From: Nitrospirota bacterium
GTDB taxonomy: Bacteria > Nitrospirota > Nitrospiria > SBBL01 > JAADHI01
Direction of reading: 5' to 3'
DNA length: 55,191 nucleotides
Assembly (NCBI GenBank): GCA_029261195.1
Contig: JAJDBU010000038.1
Coordinates: forward strand, 1 to 55,191
Positions 8,090 through 17,168 of the stretch are shown here, in pieces (position 1 is the stretch's first letter; every line of letters begins with the position of its first letter). The notes beneath the pieces are model-generated. The model made no database searches and had not been told where the DNA came from. It was given only the letters and a program-made list of their open reading frames with translations. A program made the translations under genes and the position numbers.

Positions 8090-10018
8090 TTGTCTTTACA
8101 CAAGAGCGCCATTATAGAAAAAGCCCAGAAACTCGCTGCAAAAGGGCACTACGGCCAGGCGATCGGGGAATGGGAAAAGCTGATCGGCACTTTACCCGAT
8201 GACGGCAATACCTACAATTCCATTGGAGATCTGCACCTAAAGGCGGGGCAACAAAAGCAGGCGACCAATTTCTTCATAAAAGCCGCAGAGGTCTTCCGGT
8301 CGGCAGGCTTCGAACTCAAAAGCATTGCGATTTTTAAGAAGGTTCTAAAGCTTGATCCTTCCCGGCTGGAAATCAGCGAAAAACTCGCAGGTGTTTATGC
8401 TGATCGCGGATTGCTCGGCAACGCAATGAATGATTATCTACAAGCAGCGAAAGCTTACTTCAGTCAGGGAAATTTCGAGGCCTCATTGTCGGTCTATCGA
8501 AAAATATCAGACCTTGATCCCTCGAACACCGACACTCTTCTTACGATCGCCGAAATGTCTCAGAAAGAGGGACGTCATGAGGAAGCCATTGAAGTCTATA
8601 AAAAACTCGCCGCCTTGTTTGAAGAAAAAGATCAGTCTTCCAAAGCAGAAGCAATCCTTCAGAAGATTCTAGCGCTTGAGCCATCCTGCGCGGTAAAAAC
8701 CGAAGCGCCTCCCGAAGTACTTTTCGAAAAAATTGAGCCGGAAGCGCCACTGGAAGATAAGGCCGCCTTTACAGACAACGAAGCGCATTCAGATCTCCCG
8801 GAACCGGAGACTCCGGACAGCGCTCTGCTTGCAGAAAATCCATCTGAATTATTTGAACCCGAACCCGAACTGATGACCGATGAGCAGACCATTTACTCCG
8901 CAGAGGGCTCGTTTCAAATCGGTGGCACACAAGAAGAAAATGCTGACCAAAAAGACACAGCGCTTTTCGGGGATGTTGATCCTGACACACAGTTTGATGA
9001 TCAGTTCCCAGAAGAAGCACTATTTCAAGAAATTTATCATGAGGCCGCTCAGGAAGTGGAAAAAGAGGAGACAAGGCTGTTTGAAGCGCCAGCTTTGTCC
9101 AATGCCTTTTCAGACGATCTGCCTCTTGAGCATGAGGCCGATGGGCGACCGGTCTTGGAGCAAGACCCCCCGGGTTCAACAGCCGACACAGTAGACGCAC
9201 GGCGGCCTGCCAAAGTTGACGAGCTCTTTCTTGATGCAGATCCTTTCAGTTCTAAAGAATTGGAAGAGGCCTCTCTTTCGGACGATGTCTACGAAATTGA
9301 TTTTGATGAGCCAAGCCTCGGTATCTCGACCTCACCCCGTATCGAAGTGGGTGACATGGGTCCCGAAACACATAAAATACTGGAAGAGGAGCCGGAAGGA
9401 CCCGTGAATGTCAGTCGTCCTGCTTCTGCCGAGGATGAAAGCGATGCGAAAATAAAAGAAAACTACATTAACCTCCAGACCTATTTTTCCGAAGAACTTG
9501 AAGAAGATAACGAGACAAACCCGGACCGGACAATCCGAACAGTTCAGGACAAAAATCCTGAAGAGATTGAAAGCGAATACGATCTAGGCATTGCCTATCG
9601 GGAAATGGGGATGCTGTCAAAGGCGGTCATGGCCTTTGAAAATGCCTCCCAAGGGAAGTCCCGTTTTAAAGACGCGATCACCATGCTGGCCACCTGTCAC
9701 CGTGAACTTGGATCAATTCAGAATGCCTTTTCATCTCTCGAAAAAGGCTTAAGCCGGAGTACCTCCGACCAAAGCGCTGCCATTACTTTTAAATATGAAT
9801 TGGCTCTCCTGTACGATGAAGAAAGAAACCTGGAAAAAGCTTCCCATTTTTATGATGCGGTTTTTGAGATTGACCCGGCCTACCGGGAGGTCGCGAAAAA
9901 AAGGGAACAAGTGAATAGACAAATTTCTGCATCACCGCCACCCCGCAGCCCCACCGAGTCTTTCCGGGTCACAAAGCAGAAGCTTGAACGAAAAAAAGAC
10001 CGGGTCTCCTATCTATAA
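8090..10018 (+). CDS. Tetratricopeptide repeat protein with acidic central region
   Basis: About 642 residues, probably cytosolic (no signal peptide or membrane segment). N-terminal TPR units span roughly 1-195, then a very acidic, Pro/Glu/Ser-rich and probably disordered stretch runs to about 480. A second group of TPR-like helices (YDLGIAYREMGMLSKAVMAFENA) follows to about 610, with a basic tail at the end. The frame is open from ATG 8075, but GGAGGT at 8077-8082 lies inside that start and is ideally spaced (7 bp) for TTG 8090, so I prefer TTG. An AAA ATPase gene follows 30 bp later, so the two probably form one unit. The TPR arrays suggest scaffold or assembly work, for example for a pilus, secretion or polysaccharide apparatus. 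The exact role is unknown. Confidence 0.8.
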   Translation: MSLHKSAIIEKAQKLAAKGHYGQAIGEWEKLIGTLPDDGNTYNSIGDLHLKAGQQKQATNFFIKAAEVFRSAGFELKSIAIFKKVLKLDPSRLEISEKLAGVYADRGLLGNAMNDYLQAAKAYFSQGNFEASLSVYRKISDLDPSNTDTLLTIAEMSQKEGRHEEAIEVYKKLAALFEEKDQSSKAEAILQKILALEPSCAVKTEAPPEVLFEKIEPEAPLEDKAAFTDNEAHSDLPEPETPDSALLAENPSELFEPEPELMTDEQTIYSAEGSFQIGGTQEENADQKDTALFGDVDPDTQFDDQFPEEALFQEIYHEAAQEVEKEETRLFEAPALSNAFSDDLPLEHEADGRPVLEQDPPGSTADTVDARRPAKVDELFLDADPFSSKELEEASLSDDVYEIDFDEPSLGISTSPRIEVGDMGPETHKILEEEPEGPVNVSRPASAEDESDAKIKENYINLQTYFSEELEEDNETNPDRTIRTVQDKNPEEIESEYDLGIAYREMGMLSKAVMAFENASQGKSRFKDAITMLATCHRELGSIQNAFSSLEKGLSRSTSDQSAAITFKYELALLYDEERNLEKASHFYDAVFEIDPAYREVAKKREQVNRQISASPPPRSPTESFRVTKQKLERKKDRVSYL

Positions 10019-10048
10019 ACTACCGGGAACAGGAAAAATGGAGAGTGG

Positions 10049-10870
10049 ATGAACCATCTTGAATTTTATCAGCTGAGAGAGCAGCCTTTTTCGATCTCGG
10101 TCGATAATCGTTTCTATTTTGACAGTCAACAACATGCTGAGGCCTTGCTTCGCCTGAAATACGCCGCGGAGTACCGAAAAGGTCTGGCGGTCATCGTCGG
10201 CAGTGTCGGTACCGGAAAAACAACCCTTGCCCGGAGAATGCTTGATGAACTGGATGAGAATCAATATGAATCGGCTCTGCTGGTCGTCATCCATACCGCG
10301 ATCACCCCTGAATGGCTTCTGAGGAAAATTGCCGTCCAACTCGGGGTTAAAACCCCCTCCAAAGTAAAAACAGATTTACTGACCCAGCTCTACAGGCGTT
10401 TAGTGGAGATTTACGAATCGGGGAAAAAAGCGGTTGTTCTGGTGGATGAAGCGCAGATGCTCCACAACAGGGAGATCATGGAAGAGTTCAGAGGCATCCT
10501 GAATATTGAATACAACAGTCAGAAGTTGATCACTTTCATTTTTTTCGGCCTTTCCGAATTGGACGAGGCCATGGCCCTCGACAAGCCGCTTCAGCAAAGG
10601 ATCGCGATTCGTTATCCGCTCCGCTCCTTTTCAGAAAAGGTCACCAAAGAATATATCCAATGCCGCCTGGAGATCGCGGGTCTGCAAAAACCCCTTTTTT
10701 CAGCTACTGCACTTACGGCAATTCATCACTACTCAGAAGGCATTCCACGCCTGATTAACACCATTTGTGATAACGCCCTTTTTGAAGGTTTCCTCATAAA
10801 AAAAGAACTCATCGACGAAAAAATGATCCAGGAAATCGCAAGCGATCTGAATCTTGATCCATCCGCTTAA
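10049..10870 (+). CDS. ExeA/GspA-like AAA ATPase
   Basis: P-loop ATPase of 273 residues in the ExeA/GspA and MshM-like group that helps assemble secretion or pilus machinery or acts in exopolysaccharide loci. It begins with the family's FYQLREQPFSIS-type motif, then has Walker A GSVGTGKT (51-58), Walker B VVLVDEAQ (129-136) and a sensor region (FIFFGLSELDE). A C-terminal lid domain contains GIPRLINTICDNAL. There is no C-terminal membrane anchor or peptidoglycan-binding domain, unlike full ExeA. A good ribosome binding site (GGAGAG) precedes the ATG. Its last bases overlap the convergent comEC end by 4 bp. Confidence 0.85.
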   Translation: MNHLEFYQLREQPFSISVDNRFYFDSQQHAEALLRLKYAAEYRKGLAVIVGSVGTGKTTLARRMLDELDENQYESALLVVIHTAITPEWLLRKIAVQLGVKTPSKVKTDLLTQLYRRLVEIYESGKKAVVLVDEAQMLHNREIMEEFRGILNIEYNSQKLITFIFFGLSELDEAMALDKPLQQRIAIRYPLRSFSEKVTKEYIQCRLEIAGLQKPLFSATALTAIHHYSEGIPRLINTICDNALFEGFLIKKELIDEKMIQEIASDLNLDPSA

Positions 10871-13389
10871 GATCCGCCCAAAAAGAACCTCTTGATATTT
10901 TCCCACTCCTGAGCAGGCACACCACCAGACCAAATCATCCTTTTTATTTTGTTACTCTCGTAAGTTTGGATTTTCAGAGGCAAGTCCGGATTTCCATATT
11001 TCTGCTCAAGTTCGAAGCTTATCGCCCCGTCCCGGTCGCTTCGATAGAGCTTTGCGCCAAGTTGGTCATAAACATTCAGCACGCTCGGGTGAGGGTGGCG
11101 GTAACGATTCTTTCGCCCGGCGGAAATAATCGCAATTTCGGGCGAGACCGCCGTGATGAACCGGAGGCTCGATGAACTACGGCTGCCGTGATGCGGCACT
11201 TTTAGAATGCTGCTTTTCAAATCGGGATATTCTTCGACAAGATTCTGCTCGGTCTCCGCTTCAATGTCGCCAGTGAAAAGGAAGCCCAGGGTTTTCTCCT
11301 TCATTGTCGGGCAGGAGAGGCGGAGGACGATGGAATTATCGTTGGGTTTCATCTGAAGGTGCAGGTCTTTTTCCCCTGGATTTAAAAAAAAGAGGGCGCA
11401 AACATCAATTGTTTTCGGCGCTGTTCGATTGTTGACGATGAGATGCTTAAGCCCTTTTGCCCGGAGAGCCCTCGAAAAGTTCTGATAGTGATCCGCCTTG
11501 TTTCCCCGTCCATTGCTCCAGACCTCTCCGACCTTGAATGTACGCATCAAATAGGGAAGTCCACCCATGTGGTCAAACTGTGGGTGAGTTGCAACAAGGA
11601 TGTCAATCGTCCCGATCCCGCGTTCCCAGAGATAAGGGGCAATGGCGAACTTTCCGGCCGTTTCAGTCCCCCCGTCAATCAACATTGTTTTTCCATTTGC
11701 AAACTCAATCAAGGTCGCATCCCCCTGTGCGACATCAAGAAAAGTGACTCTGAGATGAGCGGGTGACATCCGCATTCCACCCCGAACAAAAAATAGCATC
11801 CCGAAACTCAGGAGAAAAATAGAGAACAGAAATTTCGGTTTCTTTAAAAGGATGATCGTTAAAAAGAGGGTGTAATAAAGGACGACAAGCCATAAAGGGG
11901 GCGAGGCAAAGTGAAAACCGGCCCCCGGAAGTTCGGCAAAAAACGATATCAGATCGTAGAAATAAGACAAAAGCGGCTCATGTACTTCAGCAAGCGGGAA
12001 ACCTTCGGAAAAAAATAGGGCGGCGAGGGCCGAGAGCAGGCCAATCGGGACGATGAACCAACCGACAAGCGGCAGCACAAGCAGATTGCTTATAAGACCG
12101 ATCCAGGAGAATTGGTGAAAATAGTAGAGCGTCAAAGGGAGGGTACCCAGGATTGCCCCAATCGTTGAGTGCATCATGAGGGAGCCAGGGCCTGCGACGG
12201 CTCGCCGATAAAATGAAGCGCCTGCCTCGGGAATATCGTGAGCATCGGCCCCGTCACGCTCCTTCTTCCATCCCAGAATTAAGAGGATAAACAGGACAGA
12301 CAGGAAGGAGAGCTGAAAGGAGATTTCAAAGACTGCCCTGGGTTCAAAAAAAATGATTAGGAGAGCTGCAAGGGCCAGGGCCGTTTTTGCATCCCGACTT
12401 CGCCCCATCCAGATCGAAAGCAGATAGAGCAGGATCATTGTCAATGCCCGCAGAGTACCGATCTTCGCCCCGGCCAGGAAGGTATAAAAAACGGCCGCGA
12501 CAGCAGTGAGCAATGCAGCCCATTGTGAGGGAATTTTCCAGAGCGTCAGCCGCAGCAGGATTGCTTCGGGAAGCCTCAGCAGCAGGAAACGGACCAGACC
12601 GAAAATAAAGAGAGAAACAAAAGCCAGATGGGCACCGGAAACCGCCAGAAGGTGAGCTGTACCGGAAGCGGAGAAATCCTCCCGAACTTTGTCTGGCAGA
12701 TAGCCTGTTTCTCCGATCACCAGAGCCATGAGCAATGCGCCGGCGGGGCGCTTAAAAGCCTTCAAAATCCGTCGTCGGATTTCATCGCGCCACCGGAAAA
12801 TATGCTTTAGAACCGGGTTTCCGCCTTCGCCGACCTTCTCGATTCGATCCAGGTTTGACAGGTTGGCTACACCGCTCCAGCCTGTCCGCTCCCGGTAGTC
12901 TGCATATTGGAAGACCCCCTTGTTTTGAAACTGCTTGGGTCGGCGTAACTTGATCTTCATCTCCAGGTGATCGCCATACTCAAAAGGGATCTCTTTTTTC
13001 CAGATATTAAGATGGAAATCGCCCTGAAGCGGATGTACTTCCTCACCGACGAGGAGAGCACCTGCCTTCATCTGAAGCCTTACATGTCTTGGGTCGTGGC
13101 GAAGAGGGCCGGAAACCTGGGCAATCATTCGGATGGAGCCCTGATCGACATAATGCCTTAAATCATGAGCAGAGAGGGGTATTGCGATCATCTGGTGTAT
13201 CAGGAAACCTGAGGCGCCTACAAGGAAGAGGGAAAAAGACAGAAGGCTGGCACGAAAAAAAACAAGTTCAAGAAGCAGGAAAATACTGACGACTAGACTG
13301 GAGGTCAGCGGAAAATATAAAAAAGCTTCGCTGAAAAAGAGGCCGCCAATGAGGGCAAGGGTAAACGACACCAAGGGCCTTTTACCCAT
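10867..13389 (-). CDS. comEC: ComEC/Rec2-family DNA-uptake channel protein
   Basis: Inner-membrane protein of 840 residues that in competent bacteria carries single-stranded DNA into the cytoplasm. N-terminal hydrophobic segments and a DUF4131-like soluble domain (about 60-200) come first. A multi-helix competence domain follows (about 210-500, with GLVRFLLLRLPE, AGAKIGTLRALTM and FQLSFLSVLFIL). The C-terminal metallo-beta-lactamase-like domain (about 550-790) has FLDVAQGDATLIE, THPQFDHMGG near residue 600 and VPHHGSRSS. The usual HxHxDH is HPQFDH here, so the second His is replaced by Gln, which may affect metal binding. The start has GAGGCG upstream. No other competence gene is nearby. Confidence 0.92.
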   Translation of the reverse strand: MGKRPLVSFTLALIGGLFFSEAFLYFPLTSSLVVSIFLLLELVFFRASLLSFSLFLVGASGFLIHQMIAIPLSAHDLRHYVDQGSIRMIAQVSGPLRHDPRHVRLQMKAGALLVGEEVHPLQGDFHLNIWKKEIPFEYGDHLEMKIKLRRPKQFQNKGVFQYADYRERTGWSGVANLSNLDRIEKVGEGGNPVLKHIFRWRDEIRRRILKAFKRPAGALLMALVIGETGYLPDKVREDFSASGTAHLLAVSGAHLAFVSLFIFGLVRFLLLRLPEAILLRLTLWKIPSQWAALLTAVAAVFYTFLAGAKIGTLRALTMILLYLLSIWMGRSRDAKTALALAALLIIFFEPRAVFEISFQLSFLSVLFILLILGWKKERDGADAHDIPEAGASFYRRAVAGPGSLMMHSTIGAILGTLPLTLYYFHQFSWIGLISNLLVLPLVGWFIVPIGLLSALAALFFSEGFPLAEVHEPLLSYFYDLISFFAELPGAGFHFASPPLWLVVLYYTLFLTIILLKKPKFLFSIFLLSFGMLFFVRGGMRMSPAHLRVTFLDVAQGDATLIEFANGKTMLIDGGTETAGKFAIAPYLWERGIGTIDILVATHPQFDHMGGLPYLMRTFKVGEVWSNGRGNKADHYQNFSRALRAKGLKHLIVNNRTAPKTIDVCALFFLNPGEKDLHLQMKPNDNSIVLRLSCPTMKEKTLGFLFTGDIEAETEQNLVEEYPDLKSSILKVPHHGSRSSSSLRFITAVSPEIAIISAGRKNRYRHPHPSVLNVYDQLGAKLYRSDRDGAISFELEQKYGNPDLPLKIQTYESNKIKRMIWSGGVPAQEWENIKRFFLGGS

Positions 13390-13460
13390 TGATCGCCTCT
13401 AAAAAAGGATGCTGTTAGTAAAAGGTTCTTACGTGACGAGTGATCGTCGGATTATTATGA

Positions 13461-13595
13461 CTACTGCATCAGGGCAGCGGCCATCATGGCAATCACCAAG
13501 CCGATTAGTGCAAATATAAGGCATCCACAGCCATAGCGATTGGTGGTCGCTGCGCCTTCGTGTATTTTGAGTTTTTGGCTTTTTTTTCGACTCAA
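13461..13595 (-). CDS. Proposed 44-residue single-pass membrane peptide
   Basis: A short frame starting at TTG 13595 and ending at TAG 13461-13463. It encodes a basic N-terminus (SRKKSQKLKIHEGAATT), then NRYGCGC and a strongly hydrophobic segment (LIFALIGLVIAMMAAALM). That is the layout of a small membrane protein with the positive end in the cytoplasm. It lies 24 bp downstream of the PDZ gene in the same direction, and a weak CGGA motif precedes the TTG. A longer overlapping frame (13429-13611) gives a protein without such organisation. I do not recognise a family, and the short length makes the call tentative. Confidence 0.4.
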   Translation of the reverse strand: MSRKKSQKLKIHEGAATTNRYGCGCLIFALIGLVIAMMAAALMQ

Positions 13596-13619
13596 TGATT
13601 TTCCGGTGCAAAAAGAGGC

Positions 13620-13994
13620 TTAAGCTTCAAAGCGATGTGTGGATCCCACAAGGAGACTCAATTTTTTCGTTTTACGCTTGCGAATAATGGTCAATGGAAC
13701 CTTTTCCCCAGGAGAGAGCGTTGAAACCACTTTCACTAAGGTCGCTGAGTCTGGAATCTTTTTCTTGTTGAGTGAGATAATAAGATCCCCTTCCTGAAGA
13801 CCCGCCTTCATTGCCGGACTGCCGAACTCAACACGAGTGACCAACACGCCCTCGCTTTGAGAAAGACCATAACGGATTGCCATCTTGGGCGTGAGGTCTT
13901 GGATCAGAACACCGAGCCATCCGGAGGCAACCCACTGGATGGCGATGAATGTAAATATTGCAATACCTGAAAGCTTTCGCATCGCGATTCTCAA
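13620..13994 (-). CDS. Small exported PDZ-domain protein
   Basis: 124 residues (120 from the second ATG at 13982, which gives a tighter signal peptide). An N-terminal hydrophobic signal or anchor (about 7-25) is followed by a single PDZ domain: LGVLIQDLTPKMAIRYGL, GVLVTRVEFGSPAMKAGLQEGDLI and a closing strand (KVPLTIIRKRKTKKLSLLVG). This is the HtrA/DegP type of PDZ but with no protease domain, so it may act as a substrate or peptide adaptor in the periplasm. A very good promoter sequence lies at 14020-14048, so it is probably transcribed separately from proA. The proposed small membrane peptide follows directly. Confidence 0.8.
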   Translation of the reverse strand: MRIAMRKLSGIAIFTFIAIQWVASGWLGVLIQDLTPKMAIRYGLSQSEGVLVTRVEFGSPAMKAGLQEGDLIISLNKKKIPDSATLVKVVSTLSPGEKVPLTIIRKRKTKKLSLLVGSTHRFEA

Positions 13995-14019
13995 GAGCCC
14001 GTATTTTTAAGCGAAGGGG

Positions 14020-14048
14020 ATTATTCCAGACAGCCTAAGGGATGTCAA
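14020..14048 (-). promoter_or_regulatory. Strong sigma-70-type promoter for the PDZ gene
   Basis: On the minus strand, TTGACA (14043-14048) and AATAAT (14020-14025) are separated by exactly 17 bp, about 25-55 bp upstream of the PDZ gene starts. This is one of the best consensus matches in the window. Confidence 0.6.
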
Positions 14049-14058
14049 GCGGGTAAAA

Positions 14059-14074
14059 GGCTCAGTGGAGAGCC
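14059..14074 (-). terminator. Weak terminator-like hairpin after proA
   Basis: On the minus strand, GGCTC, a 6-base loop, GAGCC and then TTTT follow proA by about 58 bp. The stem is only 5 bp and the T tract is short. A second small stem (CGGAA/TTCCG, 14077-14090) lies just before it. Together they may end the proBA transcript. Confidence 0.35.
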
Positions 14075-14131
14075 ATCGGAAATCATTCCGGACAAGGAAA
14101 AAAAGGAAAATTTTATGCTTAGATCGGTATC

Positions 14132-15400
14132 TTACTCCCGAATCTGCCCATCTCCAAAGATGATGAATTTTGTGCAGCAGAGTGCGTTAAGACCCATGGG
14201 ACCACGAGCGTGAATTCGGCTGGTTGAGATCCCCATCTCGGCACCGAGGCCAAGCTGGAAGCCATCATTAAAACGGGTCGAACTGTTGATGAAAACAGCA
14301 GAAGCATCGACTTCGTTCATAAAACGCATGGCCCGCAGGTGGTCGCGGGTGATAATCGCTTCTGAATGCTGAGAACCATAACGCGTAATATGAGACATCG
14401 CTTCGTCGATTGAATCGACTACTTTGATTGAGAGGGTCAGGTCAAGGTATTCAGCACACCAATCCGATTCATCAGCAGCTGAGAGTGACTCGATACTGTC
14501 TTTGAGGATCTCAAGTGTTATTTCACATCCGCGAATCTGTCCACCAACTTTCTGAAAGCTGTCGGCAAAATGGGGTAAAAACTGATCTGAGATTTTCCGG
14601 TGAACCAGGAGGGTTTCCATGGCATTGCAGACGGAGGGCCGCTGCGCCTTTGCGTTGAGACAGATGGCCTCGGCCATCGACACGTCGGCACCTTCATCGA
14701 CGTAGGTGTGGCAAAGTCCCTTGTCATGTTTTAAAACAGGCATTTTGGCATGTTCGACAACGACCTTGATGAGACCTTCTCCGCCGCGTGGGATGATCAC
14801 ATCAATCATGTCTTCCATCTTGAGCAGTTCATAGACTGCCTGTCGGTCCGTTGTCTTAATCAGGGTTAAGCTGTGTGCCGGCAATCCGGCGGAAGTGCCT
14901 GCGGCTTCCAGTACCCCGGCAATAGCGGTATTTGAATAGATGGCTTCCGAACCACCACGCAAGATCACGCCATTGCCCGATTTGATACAGAGTCCGGTGA
15001 CATCGGCGGTGACATTGGGTCGGGATTCGTAGATGATGCCGATAACGCCAATCGGTGTCCGCATCTGCCCGACCTGTAAACCGTTTTCGAGGCGTTTCAT
15101 GCCGAGGATTTCTCCAACCGGATCAGGCAGGGCCGCAACTTGCCGTAAGCCATAGGCCATCGCGCTAATCCGTTTTGGCGTCAGGGTCAGACGTTCTAAA
15201 AGCGGCTCGCTTAGACCCTTGATTTTTCCGGCTCCAAGGTCTTTTTTATTTTCATCGCTCAAATAGCTCGACTGCAATTCCAGTGCGTCGGCCATCGCCA
15301 GGAGCGCTCTGTTCTTAAGCGAGGCGGGAAGTTTCGCGAGGGCACGGGCGGCCTTTTGGGTTGCTGCCGCTTCTTTTTTTATTTCGTCAAATAGTGACAT
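14132..15400 (-). CDS. proA: Gamma-glutamyl phosphate reductase
   Basis: Second step of proline synthesis: NADPH-dependent reduction of glutamyl-5-phosphate to the semialdehyde. The 422-residue aldehyde-dehydrogenase-fold protein has the catalytic Cys258 in the QRPSVCNAMETLL context, the nucleotide-site motif GIIYESRPNVTADV (121-134) and the IHARGPMGLNAL family motif near the C-terminus. Its ATG shares one base with the proB stop (TAATG), so translation is coupled to proB. Confidence 0.97.
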   Translation of the reverse strand: MSLFDEIKKEAAATQKAARALAKLPASLKNRALLAMADALELQSSYLSDENKKDLGAGKIKGLSEPLLERLTLTPKRISAMAYGLRQVAALPDPVGEILGMKRLENGLQVGQMRTPIGVIGIIYESRPNVTADVTGLCIKSGNGVILRGGSEAIYSNTAIAGVLEAAGTSAGLPAHSLTLIKTTDRQAVYELLKMEDMIDVIIPRGGEGLIKVVVEHAKMPVLKHDKGLCHTYVDEGADVSMAEAICLNAKAQRPSVCNAMETLLVHRKISDQFLPHFADSFQKVGGQIRGCEITLEILKDSIESLSAADESDWCAEYLDLTLSIKVVDSIDEAMSHITRYGSQHSEAIITRDHLRAMRFMNEVDASAVFINSSTRFNDGFQLGLGAEMGISTSRIHARGPMGLNALCCTKFIIFGDGQIRE

Positions 15401-16527
15401 TACATGATGACCAAATTATCTCGATGAATGACCTCATCGGCCCCTTTATATCCCAACAAAGTTTCGATTGTGGAAGACTGATGTCCCTTGATCTGCATCA
15501 TCTCAGAAGCACTATAGTTCGTCAAGCCACGCGCAATTTCCCGTCCTGTTGGAGAAATACAGCAAACCGCATCACCTGTCCCGAAGGTCCCCCATATGGC
15601 GGTCACGCCGGAAGGCAGGAGGGAACGGCCTTTTGAGATGAGGGCTTCTACGGCACCTTCGTCGAGTATGAGTCTTCCCTTGGTCTTCAGAGAGGAGGCA
15701 ATCCAATGTTTTCTGGAGGAACGTCGACTTTGCTGCGGCAAAAAGAGGGTGCCAACCGAGTCGCCCTCGAAAGCCTTCTTGATCAATCCGGGGATCGTGC
15801 CGTTTAGAATCAGGGTCGTCACACCATAGTCTGCAACGTCGCGGGCCATTTTGATTTTTGTTGCCATTCCGCCGGTGCCACTGGCATTACTTGAGGCCCC
15901 CGCTATCAGTTCGATTTCCTCAGTCACGGCCTCGACAACGGACAGTCGCTCTGCCTTAGGATTCTTTACAGGATCTTCTGTATAGAGGCCGTCAACGTCT
16001 GAAAAGACAATCAGAAGGGAGGCATCAACGAGATGGGCAACCTGGGCAGCAAGGTTGTCATTATCCCCCATTTTGATTTCATCAACGGTCACAGTGTCGT
16101 TTTCATTGATGATGGGTAAAATTCGATGCTCCAAGAGGGTCAGCAAGGTATTTCGGGCATTAATAAAACGTCTTCGATCGGCAATGCCGTCATGAGTCAA
16201 AAGGATCTGTGCGACCTTGATTGAAAAAGGCTTAAATAGACGTTCATAGGTCCACATCAGACGGCTTTGCCCAACCGCAGCAGCAGCCTGCTTCATTGGA
16301 ATTGTTTTGGGGGGACCTGAAAGACCGAGGATTTCTCTACCGCAAAGGACTGAGCCGGATGAAACAATCAGTAGCTCATGACCCGCTTCACGAAGTGTTG
16401 ACACTTCTCCGGCAATTTGGGAAAGCCGAGCTTCGTTGATCCCTTTGTCATGGGAAGCGATGACACTGCTTCCGATTTTTAGGACAATACGTCTATTTTT
16501 TTTGAGGGAAGGGCGCTTGGCTGGCAT
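15400..16527 (-). CDS. proB: Glutamate 5-kinase
   Basis: First step of proline synthesis; phosphorylates glutamate. 375 residues with an amino-acid kinase domain (about 10-265; IVLKIGSSVI at the start, INENDTVTVDEIKMGDND near 141-158, SGTGGMATKIKMA near 219-231) and a C-terminal PUA domain (about 285-365, with LILDEGAVEALISKGRSLLPSG). Feedback inhibition by proline is a property of the family. The start ATG is preceded by AGAAGAAG-type purines. It lies 138 bp downstream of the CBS gene and overlaps proA by one base. Confidence 0.97.
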   Translation of the reverse strand: MPAKRPSLKKNRRIVLKIGSSVIASHDKGINEARLSQIAGEVSTLREAGHELLIVSSGSVLCGREILGLSGPPKTIPMKQAAAAVGQSRLMWTYERLFKPFSIKVAQILLTHDGIADRRRFINARNTLLTLLEHRILPIINENDTVTVDEIKMGDNDNLAAQVAHLVDASLLIVFSDVDGLYTEDPVKNPKAERLSVVEAVTEEIELIAGASSNASGTGGMATKIKMARDVADYGVTTLILNGTIPGLIKKAFEGDSVGTLFLPQQSRRSSRKHWIASSLKTKGRLILDEGAVEALISKGRSLLPSGVTAIWGTFGTGDAVCCISPTGREIARGLTNYSASEMMQIKGHQSSTIETLLGYKGADEVIHRDNLVIM

Positions 16528-16665
16528 GGTTTCTTCTTCTAAGCCATCAAGGGGAGCGACGAGCTAGGCTTTCAAGCCTCAAAGCTTCTTTCTCTTGCTT
16601 CTAATCATTATTTCCTAAACGGAGTAGCTTGAACACATCACGAGGTTCTTAAGGCCCGGTGTCAC

Positions 16666-17109
16666 TCACAATAGGTTAAAAAACAATGCCTTGTTAATTT
16701 CAGTGATACCCACGATACCTAGGTATTTACCTTCTTCGACAACGGGAATCCAACGTAAGTTCTTTAAACCCATGTAGGAAGCAGCTTTGAGAACGGGGTC
16801 GTCCGGCGAAACGATCATGGGGTTTGATGTCATGATTTCGCTGGCCTTCATCTTGAGTACCTTGGAATAACCTTCCTCCATCCCCTCAAAATCACGGCTC
16901 CTCACATTATCATGGATATAATCCCCGTAACCCGGAAACATCGGCATCATGACATCGCGAAGTGCAACAACCCCGATAAGATCGCCACTTTCTTCTAAGA
17001 TGGGGATGACTGGAATGTCACGCTTGATCACTTTAACCGCGATAGAATGCACAAAATCTGTTTTCCTGGCTGTGGGAAGCCCTGTAATCATGACATCACG
17101 TACTTTCAT
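16666..17109 (-). CDS. Protein with two CBS domains
   Basis: Small cytosolic protein of 147 residues made of a CBS pair: the first from VRDVMITGLPTARKTD to GVVALRDVMM (about 3-55), the second from KASEIMTSNPMIVSPDD to GIVGITEINKAL (about 88-143). Stand-alone CBS pairs usually bind adenine nucleotides and regulate a partner. The partner is not identifiable here. An AGGAGGAGAAG ribosome binding site precedes the ATG, and a good promoter lies at 17197-17225, so it can be transcribed apart from obgE. Confidence 0.88.
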   Translation of the reverse strand: MKVRDVMITGLPTARKTDFVHSIAVKVIKRDIPVIPILEESGDLIGVVALRDVMMPMFPGYGDYIHDNVRSRDFEGMEEGYSKVLKMKASEIMTSNPMIVSPDDPVLKAASYMGLKNLRWIPVVEEGKYLGIVGITEINKALFFNLL

Positions 17110-17168
17110 CTTCTCCTCCTGGGGTTAAACTTTATACTTGCCTAGCCAAATACGCTTGTAAGAGCAAA

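Noticed and set aside
13429-13611. 60-residue minus-strand frame starting at 13611
   Set aside because: The product has no organisation typical of a protein; the overlapping frame at 13461-13595 gives a convincing small membrane peptide.
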